DNA from: a virus
IMG/VR virus record: IMGVR_UViG_3300028800_000100
Span: 1-63,143 of that record
Length of the DNA stretch: 63,143 nt
Direction: 5' to 3' (one strand)
Numbering within the stretch: the stretch's first letter is position 1; the number at the start of each line of letters is the position of its first letter. Under the pieces are notes generated by a model. That model saw only the letters and a program-made list of their open reading frames with translations, did not search any database and had not been told where the DNA came from. The position numbers were made by a program, and so were the translations under genes. Shown here one piece after another: positions 50,524 through 58,512 of this stretch.

Positions 50524-51029
50524 CGGACGCAGAGCGCTTTTGGTCTAAGGTCAACAAGAACGGCCCAATTCATCCGGTCTTAGGCACATGCTGTTGGCTT
50601 TGTGCTGCTGGGGCAGATCCGCATTATGGTGTATTTTCGTATCACGGGGTGAATGTTGGCGCGCACCGCTTCGCATTCTTTCTGAAACACGGCCGGTGGC
50701 CCAAACCTTGTTGCTGTCACAAGTGTGATGCTCAATTGTGTGTGAATGATGATCATTTGTTCGAAGGGACGTATGCAGACAACACACAGGATGCCATGTC
50801 CAAAGGGCGGTGGGCGCCAAATTGGAACAAAGGAAAGAAGATGGCAGAGTCTTGGAGGCTGAAGGTGATCGCATCAAAAACCGGAGTTCCGCGGCCAAGA
50901 TGTGCTGTCGAGGCATCAGCCGCTAAACGCAGAGGCATAAAACACCCAATCGGATGCTCACATTGCTCTGCCATTAAGGGCAACAAATACAGAAGCATGG
51001 CGGCCTTGAAGACGGAGAAACGACAATGA
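50520..51029 (+). CDS. HNH homing endonuclease-like protein
   Basis: A 169-residue protein of the HNH_3 homing type: AHRFAFFLKHGRWPKPCCCH then CDAQLCVNDDHLFEGTYADN and TQDAMSKGR form the nuclease core with the second His and Asn in the usual places; the C-terminus has a small GCSHC Cys pair and basic helices for DNA binding. The start is TTG at 50520, overlapping the SbcC stop as TTGA. Free-standing homing endonucleases of this type are mobile and often sit next to replication genes. Confidence 0.72.
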   Translation: MTDAERFWSKVNKNGPIHPVLGTCCWLCAAGADPHYGVFSYHGVNVGAHRFAFFLKHGRWPKPCCCHKCDAQLCVNDDHLFEGTYADNTQDAMSKGRWAPNWNKGKKMAESWRLKVIASKTGVPRPRCAVEASAAKRRGIKHPIGCSHCSAIKGNKYRSMAALKTEKRQ

Positions 51030-51526
51030 AACTGACATGCGCATGGACAGGGAAGTATCTGAAGATTGTTCAAGATGCCAGGTTTGATGCACCTGTTTGG
51101 GCCAAGACCATCGACCTGATTCGCAATGTGTTGCGCCAAGTAGGGCTGGAGCCGCTGGATGAGGACTTGGAGAACGGCGAGGCGCACTATGTTAGATGTG
51201 AGGAGTTGACACAAGCAGTCGCCATGGTCAATTTGCTGATTCAGAAACGTCGCTCGATCAGCGATGACATGGAAATTTGCGGCACGACAGCCATGAGCAT
51301 TGAGTTGTTGGACGACCACACCAACGACTTCCAGCGCGCGGATCCTTGGCGCAGGCTCATCGACTCCGGCTTGCTGCCGATCATCAATCAGATGATGGTT
51401 GATACCGGGTGGCAGCTGGTCGAGGCCGGCAAAGAAGAGTCAGGAGACACGATCGTTCAGCCTGTTGTGTGCAACGAAAACGTTTGGAGCCACTACCAGG
51501 CTATCATGAAGGAATTCGACGATTGA
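51026..51526 (+). CDS. Hypothetical protein
   Basis: A 166-residue acidic protein with alpha/beta composition and no recognised motif (IDLIRNVLRQVGLEPLDEDL, then NLLIQKRRSISDDMEICGTT). The start overlaps the HNH gene stop as ATGA and its own stop overlaps the next TTG start. Confidence 0.5.
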   Translation: MKLTCAWTGKYLKIVQDARFDAPVWAKTIDLIRNVLRQVGLEPLDEDLENGEAHYVRCEELTQAVAMVNLLIQKRRSISDDMEICGTTAMSIELLDDHTNDFQRADPWRRLIDSGLLPIINQMMVDTGWQLVEAGKEESGDTIVQPVVCNENVWSHYQAIMKEFDD

Positions 51527-51909
51527 GTATCACCACGCACAGAATTTGGCAAGATGTTGTACCGTTCATCAGGGTCAACATGCGATACAACAATGGCAAG
51601 TACGGACCTGTGTGCGATGCAGTTTATGTTAATGGTGCTCCTGATTGGTTGGTGGCAAAGTTAATTGCAGTTAGGATGCCTTGCGTTAGATGCCGCAGCG
51701 TTATCAGCCCATTCCGCGCTCGCACCAAAGACTCGGATGACAATCGTGAGCACCCCCATTACATCTACTTGTCATCGACTTGCCAGATGGCCGAGCCTGG
51801 CAGAGAAGGTTGTTGTAGAAGCAAGGCATCAAGTCAAGAAAAGCAAGCAATATTGGCCAAATTGGCTGCCGACAACCCAACTGCCATCAATACATCGAGG
51901 GCGCGATGA
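51523..51909 (+). CDS. Hypothetical Cys-containing protein
   Basis: A 128-residue protein that starts at TTG 51523 (TTGA overlap). It contains VRMPCVRCRSVISPFRARTK and STCQMAEPGREGCC, so a small zinc ribbon is possible. No family is recognised. It ends as ATGA overlap with the resolvase-like gene. Confidence 0.5.
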   Translation: MSITTHRIWQDVVPFIRVNMRYNNGKYGPVCDAVYVNGAPDWLVAKLIAVRMPCVRCRSVISPFRARTKDSDDNREHPHYIYLSSTCQMAEPGREGCCRSKASSQEKQAILAKLAADNPTAINTSRAR

Positions 51910-52586
51910 ATCACCCGATTCGTATTCACGGTTGGGATCTTGCATTGAACCATTCCGGACTGGTTGAAATGGACGGTGAAGGCCGGGTGACATGGTTCAA
52001 GTACGTCACAAGCAAACCCACGCAAGCCAAAGCAGCATGGGGCGGCGTCCATCTCAGCATCAAACCCAAGAACAAGACCGATCGTCACCAACACATGATT
52101 GATCGCTTGCTCTGGTGGTCGCACTACCTGTTAAATGTGATCGCGGAACGCAATCCCACGCATATATGCATAGAAGACTACGCATTATCGGGCAAAGGCA
52201 TGGTCCACCACATTGGTGAGTTGGGCGGGGTGGCGCGGATCGCGTCGGTGATGAGTGGCGCTAAACTTCGGCTCCACGACCCGGTGACTTTGAAGATGTA
52301 TGTGGCGCACAACGGAGCAGCGAAGCCAGAAGAGATGGAAGAGTCAGTGTACAAACGGTGGCCAAAGACCAAGATCTGGTCCCAACTTCCGACCGAGGCA
52401 CGTTTGGATTTGGTTGTTGGGTACGCGTTGTGTCGCGTGCTGCTGGACGAAATCAACCTGCGTTCAGGCAAGCTGCGTTTGGATACCCTTGACCCCAAAG
52501 AAATACAGGCATTCATGCGCGTCACAAAATCCAACCCGGTCAACTTGCTCGGAAGGGAATTCATCAACTATGAAGCCCAACAATGA
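51906..52586 (+). CDS. RuvC-like Holliday junction resolvase
   Basis: A 226-residue RNase H-fold nuclease. HGWDLALNHSGLVEMD supplies the first acidic residue (Asp11) on a beta strand, THICIEDYAL the second (Glu90), and LPTEARLDLVVGYALCRVLL the helical acidic third motif; the order is that of RuvC and phage resolvases. It would cut branched intermediates before packaging. It lies after the recombination genes and overlaps the NYN gene by 17 bases. Confidence 0.72.
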   Translation: MNHPIRIHGWDLALNHSGLVEMDGEGRVTWFKYVTSKPTQAKAAWGGVHLSIKPKNKTDRHQHMIDRLLWWSHYLLNVIAERNPTHICIEDYALSGKGMVHHIGELGGVARIASVMSGAKLRLHDPVTLKMYVAHNGAAKPEEMEESVYKRWPKTKIWSQLPTEARLDLVVGYALCRVLLDEINLRSGKLRLDTLDPKEIQAFMRVTKSNPVNLLGREFINYEAQQ

Positions 52587-53061
52587 ACGCGTCGCCATAT
52601 TCGTTGACGCTGCGTCCATGTGGATTGATGCGCGTCGCTACGGCGAAGCACACGAGATGCAAGGGTCACGCATCAACTACAACCACCTGCGCAAGCTGCT
52701 GATCGGCAACCGCCGTTGTGCCATGTCCATGGTGTACTTGCGCCAAGTCAACGACCTGGCCAAGTTTGAGACGGCCTTGCTCCACATGGGCTACACAACC
52801 CGCAGCCTGCCCGGCGATGCTCACACAGCCATCAAGGAGGACATGGAGCGCACCGCAGACAGCTATGACGTGGCTTGCTTGGTGTCACGTGAGGGTGACT
52901 ACACAGACCTATTGTCCAGATTGGTGGCCATGGGAAAGCGCATTGAAGTTCACAACTTTGATCAAAATGATGCGTCCATATTGATTCCCAAAGAGCCCGG
53001 CGTCAACATAGTCAACCTCAAAGATGACGTGTTGATGACGCACAACAGATCTTGGCAATGA
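52570..53061 (+). CDS. NYN-domain (PIN-like) ribonuclease
   Basis: A 163-residue NYN/DUF88-type protein. VAIFVDAASMWIDAR contains the first conserved Asp, then MVYLRQVNDLAKFETALLHM, and YDVACLVSREGDYTDLLSRL followed by VAMGKRIEVHNF is the second half with the Asp of the S-x-D-x-D motif (SREGDYTD). These enzymes cut RNA in some bacteria. The role in the phage cycle is unknown; tRNA or mRNA turnover or a counter-defence activity are possible. Confidence 0.68.
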   Translation: MKPNNERVAIFVDAASMWIDARRYGEAHEMQGSRINYNHLRKLLIGNRRCAMSMVYLRQVNDLAKFETALLHMGYTTRSLPGDAHTAIKEDMERTADSYDVACLVSREGDYTDLLSRLVAMGKRIEVHNFDQNDASILIPKEPGVNIVNLKDDVLMTHNRSWQ

Positions 53062-53243
53062 TGAAAATCAGAAAAAGCACATGGATTCGCCCGCTGCGCT
53101 TGGAAGTGAAAAACCTTGCTTGGCGTAGGATGGTCTGCCTTTTCTTCCCGCATTCCGGGGTTGCTCACAAAACACTGAAAAACGTGAAGATCTGCTCAAG
53201 GTGCTATTCCATTTTTGATGGGGCATCTAGGGATGGAGGCTGA
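53058..53243 (+). CDS. Hypothetical small protein
   Basis: A 61-residue basic protein starting by ATGA overlap, with one Cys pair (ICSRCYSIFDG) near the C-terminus. It overlaps the next start by 11 bases. No family is recognised. Confidence 0.4.
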   Translation: MMKIRKSTWIRPLRLEVKNLAWRRMVCLFFPHSGVAHKTLKNVKICSRCYSIFDGASRDGG

Positions 53244-54219
53244 GCGCTTCGATTTGTTGATCGTTGACGCTCGCCACCTGCTGTGGCGCTCCACAAGCGT
53301 TCTGGCTGCCCCGTCCGCGAAGGTTCGCAACAACGGCAAGCCCTTCGAACCGTTGTCTGCTACGATGCCTGATGGATCAAAGGTGATGACGGGCGGGGTG
53401 TACGGTTTTCTCTGCATCCTTCACGCCACATGGAAACAGTTTGGCGGCGTGCCTTTCATCGCGTGGGATGGTCGTCAAGGACCAACCGAACGTTTCAAGA
53501 TCTTCGACAACTACAAGCACCATGCTGAGCGCCTTGCTGCTCCCCAAGACGGTGGGGACGCATCCCAGCGCCGTGAGATGATGAAAATGATCTTCGATGG
53601 CCAACGGGTGCTGCAAGAGTTATTCGTCCACCTGGGGATCCGACAAGCCGAGGCACCTGGCTGGGAGGCTGATGACGTCGTTGCCACACTGACGCAGTAT
53701 TACAGAAATGGCAACAGCATTGGGATATTGAGCGGCGACCGCGATCTGATGCGCTTGGTCGGCTGCAATGTCAAGTTGATCCGGCCGCTGAAGGAGGGCA
53801 AATTTGACGTTGTTGACGATGCTGGCGTCATGGCTGCTTACGGGGTTGCGCCGGACCACGTGTGCGACTTCAAGGCCTTGGCCGGCGATACAGGCGACAA
53901 CATCCCAGGTGCCATGGGCATCGGTCCTAAGACAGCGGCGAAGCTGCTGGCGCAACACGGCCGATGGCAAGATGTTTTGGATTGGGCGATTGCGAACGAG
54001 CCGACAAAGGCCTGGCACCACGCGCTGATCGACTGCTACAACGACGTCGTGATGTCAGCCAAGCTGGCAGCGTTGAATTGCCATGCGCCACTTCAGTTCA
54101 TCCCGGCGAAGGCAGACAGCCAAGCAGCATTCTTGCAGATGGCCAAGTATCAGTTCAAATCACTGTTGGCCGATGGGCGATTCAGGGAGTTGTTGAACAT
54201 GGGGTGCCAAAATGCTTGA
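53233..54219 (+). CDS. 5'-3' exonuclease / flap endonuclease (FEN-like)
   Basis: A 328-residue structure-specific nuclease like T5 D15, T4 RNase H and the Pol I 5' nuclease domain. Key features are RFDLLIVDARHLLWRS (first Asp), PFIAWDGRQGPTERFK, WEADDVVATL (the E-A-D-D cluster), ILSGDRDLMRLV and the helix-hairpin-helix region FKALAGDTGDNIPGAMGIGP. It removes RNA primers, needed because the phage polymerase has no such domain. ATG 53233 gives a normal N-terminus; TTG 53215 and ATG 53218 are alternatives. Confidence 0.85.
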   Translation: MEAERFDLLIVDARHLLWRSTSVLAAPSAKVRNNGKPFEPLSATMPDGSKVMTGGVYGFLCILHATWKQFGGVPFIAWDGRQGPTERFKIFDNYKHHAERLAAPQDGGDASQRREMMKMIFDGQRVLQELFVHLGIRQAEAPGWEADDVVATLTQYYRNGNSIGILSGDRDLMRLVGCNVKLIRPLKEGKFDVVDDAGVMAAYGVAPDHVCDFKALAGDTGDNIPGAMGIGPKTAAKLLAQHGRWQDVLDWAIANEPTKAWHHALIDCYNDVVMSAKLAALNCHAPLQFIPAKADSQAAFLQMAKYQFKSLLADGRFRELLNMGCQNA

Positions 54220-54454
54220 AAATCCTGTAATCATCAGGATCAAATCGACATTTTGCCCACATATTTGCTTGGATTGCTACTGGGAACATCGTTACAAGAG
54301 TCTGCTGGTGCAACACAAGTTGTTGCGCATGAAGTTCTTTCCCAAGTCAAACAACCATAAGGTGGTGCGCCAGCTCATGCGTGCTGAACGTCAAGATGCG
54401 GGCGATGAGTACGATGGGTTGCCGCCTGATGTTTTTGACGTCATGGATCGGTGA
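54212..54454 (+). CDS. Hypothetical small protein with Cys pair
   Basis: An 80-residue protein with STFCPHICLDCYWEHR near the N-terminus, perhaps a metal site, and a charged C-terminus. It overlaps both neighbours by a few bases, as genes here do. Confidence 0.5.
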   Translation: MLENPVIIRIKSTFCPHICLDCYWEHRYKSLLVQHKLLRMKFFPKSNNHKVVRQLMRAERQDAGDEYDGLPPDVFDVMDR

Positions 54455-55053
54455 TGATTGAACGTATCGAATCACTTTGGGCTGATTGCCAACGTTGCCC
54501 GCTCCACGCACTTCGCCAACGTGTTGTGATCGGCACCGGGCCCGTGCCTTGTGACCTGATGCTCATCGGCGAAGCACCTGGTGCTGAAGAAGACGAGCGC
54601 GGGATCCCGTTCATCGGGAAGGCTGGCCGCCTCATGCGCGAGCTTGGCACTGAGGCAGGCTTGGACATGTCCATGGACGCCTACATCACGAACGTCTGCG
54701 GCTGCCGCCCGCCGCAGAACCGGCAGCCGCATGACAGCGAGATGGTTGCATGCTCGCCGCGGCTCGATGCGCTGCTACAAGCCGTACAACCCAAAGCGGT
54801 GTTGCTGCTCGGCTCGACAGCCTTTCGGGCTTTGACGGGCGGCAATGCTCCCATCACTCGAATGCGCGGGACCGAGATGGAAACTGGTTGGACGTGGAAG
54901 GGTAAAAGATCAATCATTCCAGCCATTCCCACCTATCATCCGGCATACCTTTTACGCGTCGCTGACCCAAAGCGCAAAGAAGAGTTCATCAAGGACATGA
55001 AACTAGCATCTGAACTCGCGCATGGATCAAGAGCAAACACCCACTCCGACTGA
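54454..55053 (+). CDS. Uracil-DNA glycosylase, family 4 type
   Basis: A 199-residue glycosylase of the FeS-containing family 4. Motif 1 is IGEAPGAEEDERGIPFIGKA, the FeS ligands include CQRC at the N-terminus and the CGC of TNVCGCRPPQNR, followed by VLLLGSTAFRAL and the IPTYHPAYLLR motif with the conserved His. It removes uracil from DNA. In a phage with possible unusual pyrimidine metabolism it may clear misincorporated dU or related bases. The start shares a base with the previous stop (TGATG). Confidence 0.82.
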   Translation: MIERIESLWADCQRCPLHALRQRVVIGTGPVPCDLMLIGEAPGAEEDERGIPFIGKAGRLMRELGTEAGLDMSMDAYITNVCGCRPPQNRQPHDSEMVACSPRLDALLQAVQPKAVLLLGSTAFRALTGGNAPITRMRGTEMETGWTWKGKRSIIPAIPTYHPAYLLRVADPKRKEEFIKDMKLASELAHGSRANTHSD

Positions 55054-55255
55054 GAACGCTGCCGTCACATTGGCTGTCATTGGGAATCATGTTGACGGTT
55101 GGAAGATCTCGTTCAGCGTCGCGGACGCCATCACGATTCTGAGCAATCGCAAGTATCCCGAGCGCGCCGACGCCATCCAGGCGGCTGAACATCTCGCCAA
55201 GGCCATCCGCGACACCCTGTGCGTCAACCCAGACATTGCTAAGGTGGCCAACTGA
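55022..55255 (+). CDS. Hypothetical small protein
   Basis: A 77-residue alpha/beta protein (AVTLAVIGNHVDGWKISFSV). It overlaps the glycosylase gene by 32 bases and shares one base with the next start. No family is recognised. Confidence 0.45.
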   Translation: MDQEQTPTPTENAAVTLAVIGNHVDGWKISFSVADAITILSNRKYPERADAIQAAEHLAKAIRDTLCVNPDIAKVAN

Positions 55256-55902
55256 TGAGCGACGTGCTGGAAGACGATGAGGATATCATCCCGGATCCGC
55301 CGGCCGGTGGTTATCCTGACAAGATCATGCTGGAGGAATTCAGACTCCAGCGAAAGATTGGCAGCGTGACATGGTTCCGCTGTGCCACATGCCCCGTCTG
55401 CAAAAACGTGATGCCCAAGGGCTTTGAAATCTGCAGCGCTTCTTGCCACAAGGCACAAGCAACAGCGGCGGCGAAAACGGCGTCACAAAATAGCGTTACA
55501 ATCGGAGGAACGTCACATGGCAATTCGTTGGACAATCAACCTGGAAGATTTGAAACACGGCACCCACGTGGTGGAAACCAAGGAGGGCGCGCGCCGCGAA
55601 GGCAAAATCACGGAAGTGACGTTCACCACCCAGCTGTTGTATGGTCAAGAGGTGAGGACACCGGCGACTCTGATCATCAACAACGATCAGTCGGACTTCA
55701 TCCAGTGGGAGTTGATCAAGAGCATCAGCCGGAAGCACGGGGCGGCGGAGTAAGCGATGGCAAAGCAACTGTCATCCAACCAGATCCGACGCCGCAAGCG
55801 CAAGGCAAAGCAAGCCGAACTGATCAAGCTGGGGCGCGAAGCAAAAGCCTTGGTGGAGTCAGCAAAAGCAAAGGCGGAAAGCGCGGCCGCGGCCGCGGAT
55901 GA
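55255..55902 (+). CDS. Cys-pair protein with anomalous out-of-frame extension
   Basis: The first about 75 residues look real (VTWFRCATCPVCKNVMPKGF then EICSASCHKAQ, a zinc ribbon). Past about residue 80 the frame runs for 135 codons through the next two genes in another phase and has the Gly/Arg/His-rich look of shadow translation. A TAG at 55491 in the -1 phase, ten bases before the next ribosome binding site, is where the gene would naturally end. An A-run at CAAAATAG could be the site of a slip or sequence error. Confidence 0.5.
   Translation: MSDVLEDDEDIIPDPPAGGYPDKIMLEEFRLQRKIGSVTWFRCATCPVCKNVMPKGFEICSASCHKAQATAAAKTASQNSVTIGGTSHGNSLDNQPGRFETRHPRGGNQGGRAPRRQNHGSDVHHPAVVWSRGEDTGDSDHQQRSVGLHPVGVDQEHQPEARGGGVSDGKATVIQPDPTPQAQGKASRTDQAGARSKSLGGVSKSKGGKRGRGRG
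55517..55753 (+). CDS. Hypothetical small protein
   Basis: A 78-residue beta-rich protein (MAIRWTINLEDLKHGTHVVE; PATLIINNDQSDFIQWELIK) with CGGAGGA 7 bases upstream of ATG 55517. No family is recognised. The gene above reads through it in another frame. Confidence 0.55.
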   Translation: MAIRWTINLEDLKHGTHVVETKEGARREGKITEVTFTTQLLYGQEVRTPATLIINNDQSDFIQWELIKSISRKHGAAE

Positions 55903-56554
55903 CGCTCAAGCTGACAAGGCAGAGCTGCTGGAACGCCTGAACGGCGCACGTGAAGTCTGCAAAGGCCTTGAAGACAAGGTGGGAGATCTGATAGCGTCCA
56001 ACCACGGCCTTGACGGCTTGTTGACCAAGCGCAACGCGACCATCGATGATTTGCGTCAAACGTTGGAGCAATCCACAATTCACGCCAGGCAGCTTGAAGG
56101 TGCCATGGCCGAGTTGCGCACGCAACTGGAGCGGGCCAACACAGACACAGACCGCAAGGCCAAGATCAAGGCGACGCAGATGGTGCGCGAGATGCATCCG
56201 GAATGGCGCAAGCGCATGTTGGACAAGAACAACGAGATCGCGCGCTTGCGGATTGTGGCCCAGATGGAACGTTCAATGCGCAATCCTGAGAAAGAGGAAA
56301 GCGTGCTGAAGGCCATCAAGCAGCGTGACCAGATCATCGTCGGCATTTACTCCGGCTTGGTTTGGTGCGAGCAACGCCAGGAATTCCAGAGCGGTGAAGG
56401 CAAGGTTGCTTGGGATGCTAAACTTGGCACGCTGATGACGAAGTTGCGTGCCATGATCGAAGTGAAAGAGACACCCGAAGTTGCTCAAGCTCCCATGGAG
56501 AGAGCAGCAGAACAGGCACCGCCAGTTGCCACTCAAAGTGAAACCGCAGGATAG
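55757..56554 (+). CDS. Coiled-coil protein
   Basis: A 265-residue protein with a basic N-terminus (RRRKRKAKQAELIKLGREAK) and long heptad-like helices to about residue 200 (AELLERLNGAREVCKGLEDK, AMAELRTQLERANTDTDRKA). The C-terminus is Pro/Ala/Glu rich. A structural or DNA-associated role is possible but not shown. Confidence 0.55.
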   Translation: MAKQLSSNQIRRRKRKAKQAELIKLGREAKALVESAKAKAESAAAAADDAQADKAELLERLNGAREVCKGLEDKVGDLIASNHGLDGLLTKRNATIDDLRQTLEQSTIHARQLEGAMAELRTQLERANTDTDRKAKIKATQMVREMHPEWRKRMLDKNNEIARLRIVAQMERSMRNPEKEESVLKAIKQRDQIIVGIYSGLVWCEQRQEFQSGEGKVAWDAKLGTLMTKLRAMIEVKETPEVAQAPMERAAEQAPPVATQSETAG

Positions 56555-56702
56555 GAAGGGCGATCCATACGGGGATGGCTATTCTGCCCGTGAAAAGGGC
56601 AAGCCGATCACATCCAATCCGCACAAGACGAACACATGGCACCGGCGGCGATGGTCTGCCGGTTGGCGCCAGGCAGGATTGGACTCAGCAACAATCATGT
56701 AG
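56538..56702 (+). CDS. Rmf/CrpP-like small protein
   Basis: A 54-residue protein with the ribosome modulation factor-like pattern: GYSAREKGKPITSNPHKTNT followed by WHRRRWSAGWRQAG, compare G..A..kG....NPY....r..W..GW..A. Rmf dimerises idle ribosomes; CrpP and phage relatives have other or unknown roles. GTG 56538 is a guess for the start, overlapping the gene above by 17 bases; TTG 56526 is possible. Confidence 0.5.
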   Translation: MKPQDRKGDPYGDGYSAREKGKPITSNPHKTNTWHRRRWSAGWRQAGLDSATIM

Positions 56703-56711
56703 GAGGTGTCC

Positions 56712-57104
56712 ATGAGTCGCATGCTGGCATGGTTGAAGGGGAAATTCAGGGAAGCTGATGAAACGCGCGAAGAGCTCACCAGCGGCGTGATGAAAGTTGC
56801 TGGCATGTTGTGTTTTCATTCTGATCCTTGCCCTCACCATCGTTCTGTGGCCGTTGAAATCAACAACATCTTGACGCGTGAGTTGCCGTTTCGTTCTGGA
56901 AGTTATGCTGCCCTGACGGAGCTGTGGAAGTTGATCGATGATTACCGCCTTGATGGCGATAACGCGGGAACAGTCAGGAAGATCAACGACTTGGTGGTTG
57001 GTGTCGAGGCTGGAGCCTATCACAACGGCTTCGAGTCCGGCCGGAAGATGTCAGACAAGCCCAACAAGGCCGGACTGGATACACCGCTCAATACTGTGTC
57101 CTGA
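56712..57104 (+). CDS. Hypothetical protein
   Basis: A 130-residue helical protein starting at ATG 56712, 5 bases after AGGAGG. It contains a Cys/His segment (MLCFHSDPCPHHRSVAVEIN). No family is recognised. The stop shares a base with the next start. Confidence 0.55.
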   Translation: MSRMLAWLKGKFREADETREELTSGVMKVAGMLCFHSDPCPHHRSVAVEINNILTRELPFRSGSYAALTELWKLIDDYRLDGDNAGTVRKINDLVVGVEAGAYHNGFESGRKMSDKPNKAGLDTPLNTVS

Positions 57105-57583
57105 TGCGTTTCTTGTTGCTCATGTTGTTGGCCAGCGCAACGGCCGGACACCACCACCGCACAAAGCCAAAGCCGATCAAACAAGGCCACGTGCTTTGGC
57201 CCATCATCGCAGCAGCGAAGCATGCAGGCAAGCGCATCGAGACTTGCTTGGCTGGGGTGTATGCGACGCCCGATGACGTCAACTCCAAGACCAAGACCGC
57301 TACGGGCGCAGATCCGACGCTCACACCAGGCATCGCTCATCGCACGCTGAAGCTCAACACTCCGGTTCAAGTGTGCGTTCACAGCAATGGTGTCTGCCTC
57401 GATGCGAGCGTGATTGATCGTGGCCCCTACGGCAAGTTGGCGGCTGATGGTACGTGGTTCAATGGAGCGAAGGAACTTGGCAGGCCGGGCAAATGGCGTG
57501 GCTGCGCAGACATCTCCGCACCGTTGGCTGTCTTGCTCGGCATCAGCACGTTATCAGCTGTCACCCTGATCAGCGAAAGGTAA
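57104..57583 (+). CDS. Secreted RlpA-like double-psi beta-barrel protein
   Basis: A 159-residue protein with an N-terminal signal peptide (MRFLLLMLLASATA) and an RlpA-like domain: LAGVYATPDDVNSKTKTATG, LKLNTPVQVCVHSNGVCLDA, VIDRGPYGK and ADISAPLAVLLGI. RlpA enzymes are lytic transglycosylases that act on peptidoglycan lacking stem peptides. The catalytic Asp of RlpA-type barrels may be the D of DRGPY. A periplasmic cell-wall role, such as helping lysis or blocking superinfection, is inferred; location among early genes is odd for lysis. Confidence 0.68.
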   Translation: MRFLLLMLLASATAGHHHRTKPKPIKQGHVLWPIIAAAKHAGKRIETCLAGVYATPDDVNSKTKTATGADPTLTPGIAHRTLKLNTPVQVCVHSNGVCLDASVIDRGPYGKLAADGTWFNGAKELGRPGKWRGCADISAPLAVLLGISTLSAVTLISER

Positions 57584-57585
57584 GC

Positions 57586-58512
57586 ATGAAGAACGAAACG
57601 ATTGTCATCTATCACGGCGGCTGTCGTGACGGCTTTTGCGCGGCGTGGATCGTCAACAGGTTCATGAAGCGAAAGAAGCAAGAGTGCGATTTCTTTGCTG
57701 GTTACTATGGACAATCACCGCCAGATTGCTGGGATCTTGACGTCATCATGGTGGACTTTTCATATCCGCTGGCTGAGATGGAACGGATCATACGCCAATG
57801 CCGGACCTTGCTTGTCTTGGATCATCACAAGACAGCCATGGAAGCTTTGAGGCCTCTGCAGAGCGTCTTGGATCCAGCATTGAGTCGTGTGCGCATCATC
57901 TTCGACATGGACAAGAGCGGCGCCCAAATGGCCTGGGATGCTTTCGCATGCAACACAGTTTCCCCGTACTTGGTGCCGTACATCGAAGATCGCGATCTGT
58001 GGCGCCACCGGTTGCCCGAGTCCAAAACGATCAATGCCTACATCGGATCGCTCCCATTCACATTCAAAGCTTGGGATGATGAATATGAGAGATACTTGGA
58101 CGAGGAGCATAGGCTGCCGTTGCGTGAGGGTGCGGCCGTGCTGGCGAAGGTCGATCAGTACGTCGCTGTGGTGCGCAAGAACGCGTTGATCTGCCGTTTC
58201 ATGGGGCATTCGGTCCCGGTTGTCAATGCGTCGCAAGTCGACATCTCTGAATTGCTGGAAGACTTGTTGGTGAACCCGCTTCCAGGTCATCAATGCCCAT
58301 TTTCGGTTGGTTGGTGGCAGCGCCAAGATGGGATGTTGGTGTACAGCATGCGCTCCGTCGGTGATTTTGACGTGTCTGATTTGGCTAAGAAGATGGGCGG
58401 AGGCGGGCACAAGAACGCAGCCGGATTTGAGTCACCCGTTCCGGTCCATGTTTGGGGTGCTGGGTTGGCGTGGGAAGATGAAAAGGTGTTGCAATGTCGT
58501 ATCCACGATTAG
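57586..58512 (+). CDS. DHH-family phosphoesterase
   Basis: A 308-residue DHH/DHHA1 enzyme. N-terminal YHGGCRDGFCAAWIVNRF, VIMVDFSYP, LLVLDHHKTAME (Asp79-His80-His81), VRIIFDMDKSGAQMAWDAFA and EDRDLW give the DHH domain; the C-terminal GGGGHKNAAGFE motif is DHHA1. Relatives degrade nanoRNAs, pAp or cyclic dinucleotides. In a phage, cleavage of cyclic signal molecules made by host CBASS-type defences would be useful, but that is inference. The start ATG 57586 follows the previous stop by 2 bases. Confidence 0.78.
   Translation: MKNETIVIYHGGCRDGFCAAWIVNRFMKRKKQECDFFAGYYGQSPPDCWDLDVIMVDFSYPLAEMERIIRQCRTLLVLDHHKTAMEALRPLQSVLDPALSRVRIIFDMDKSGAQMAWDAFACNTVSPYLVPYIEDRDLWRHRLPESKTINAYIGSLPFTFKAWDDEYERYLDEEHRLPLREGAAVLAKVDQYVAVVRKNALICRFMGHSVPVVNASQVDISELLEDLLVNPLPGHQCPFSVGWWQRQDGMLVYSMRSVGDFDVSDLAKKMGGGGHKNAAGFESPVPVHVWGAGLAWEDEKVLQCRIHD

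Noticed and set aside
50520-51029. Intron or intein linked to the HNH gene
   Set aside because: Neighbouring SbcC and downstream genes are uninterrupted and the HNH gene is free-standing with overlap at both ends.
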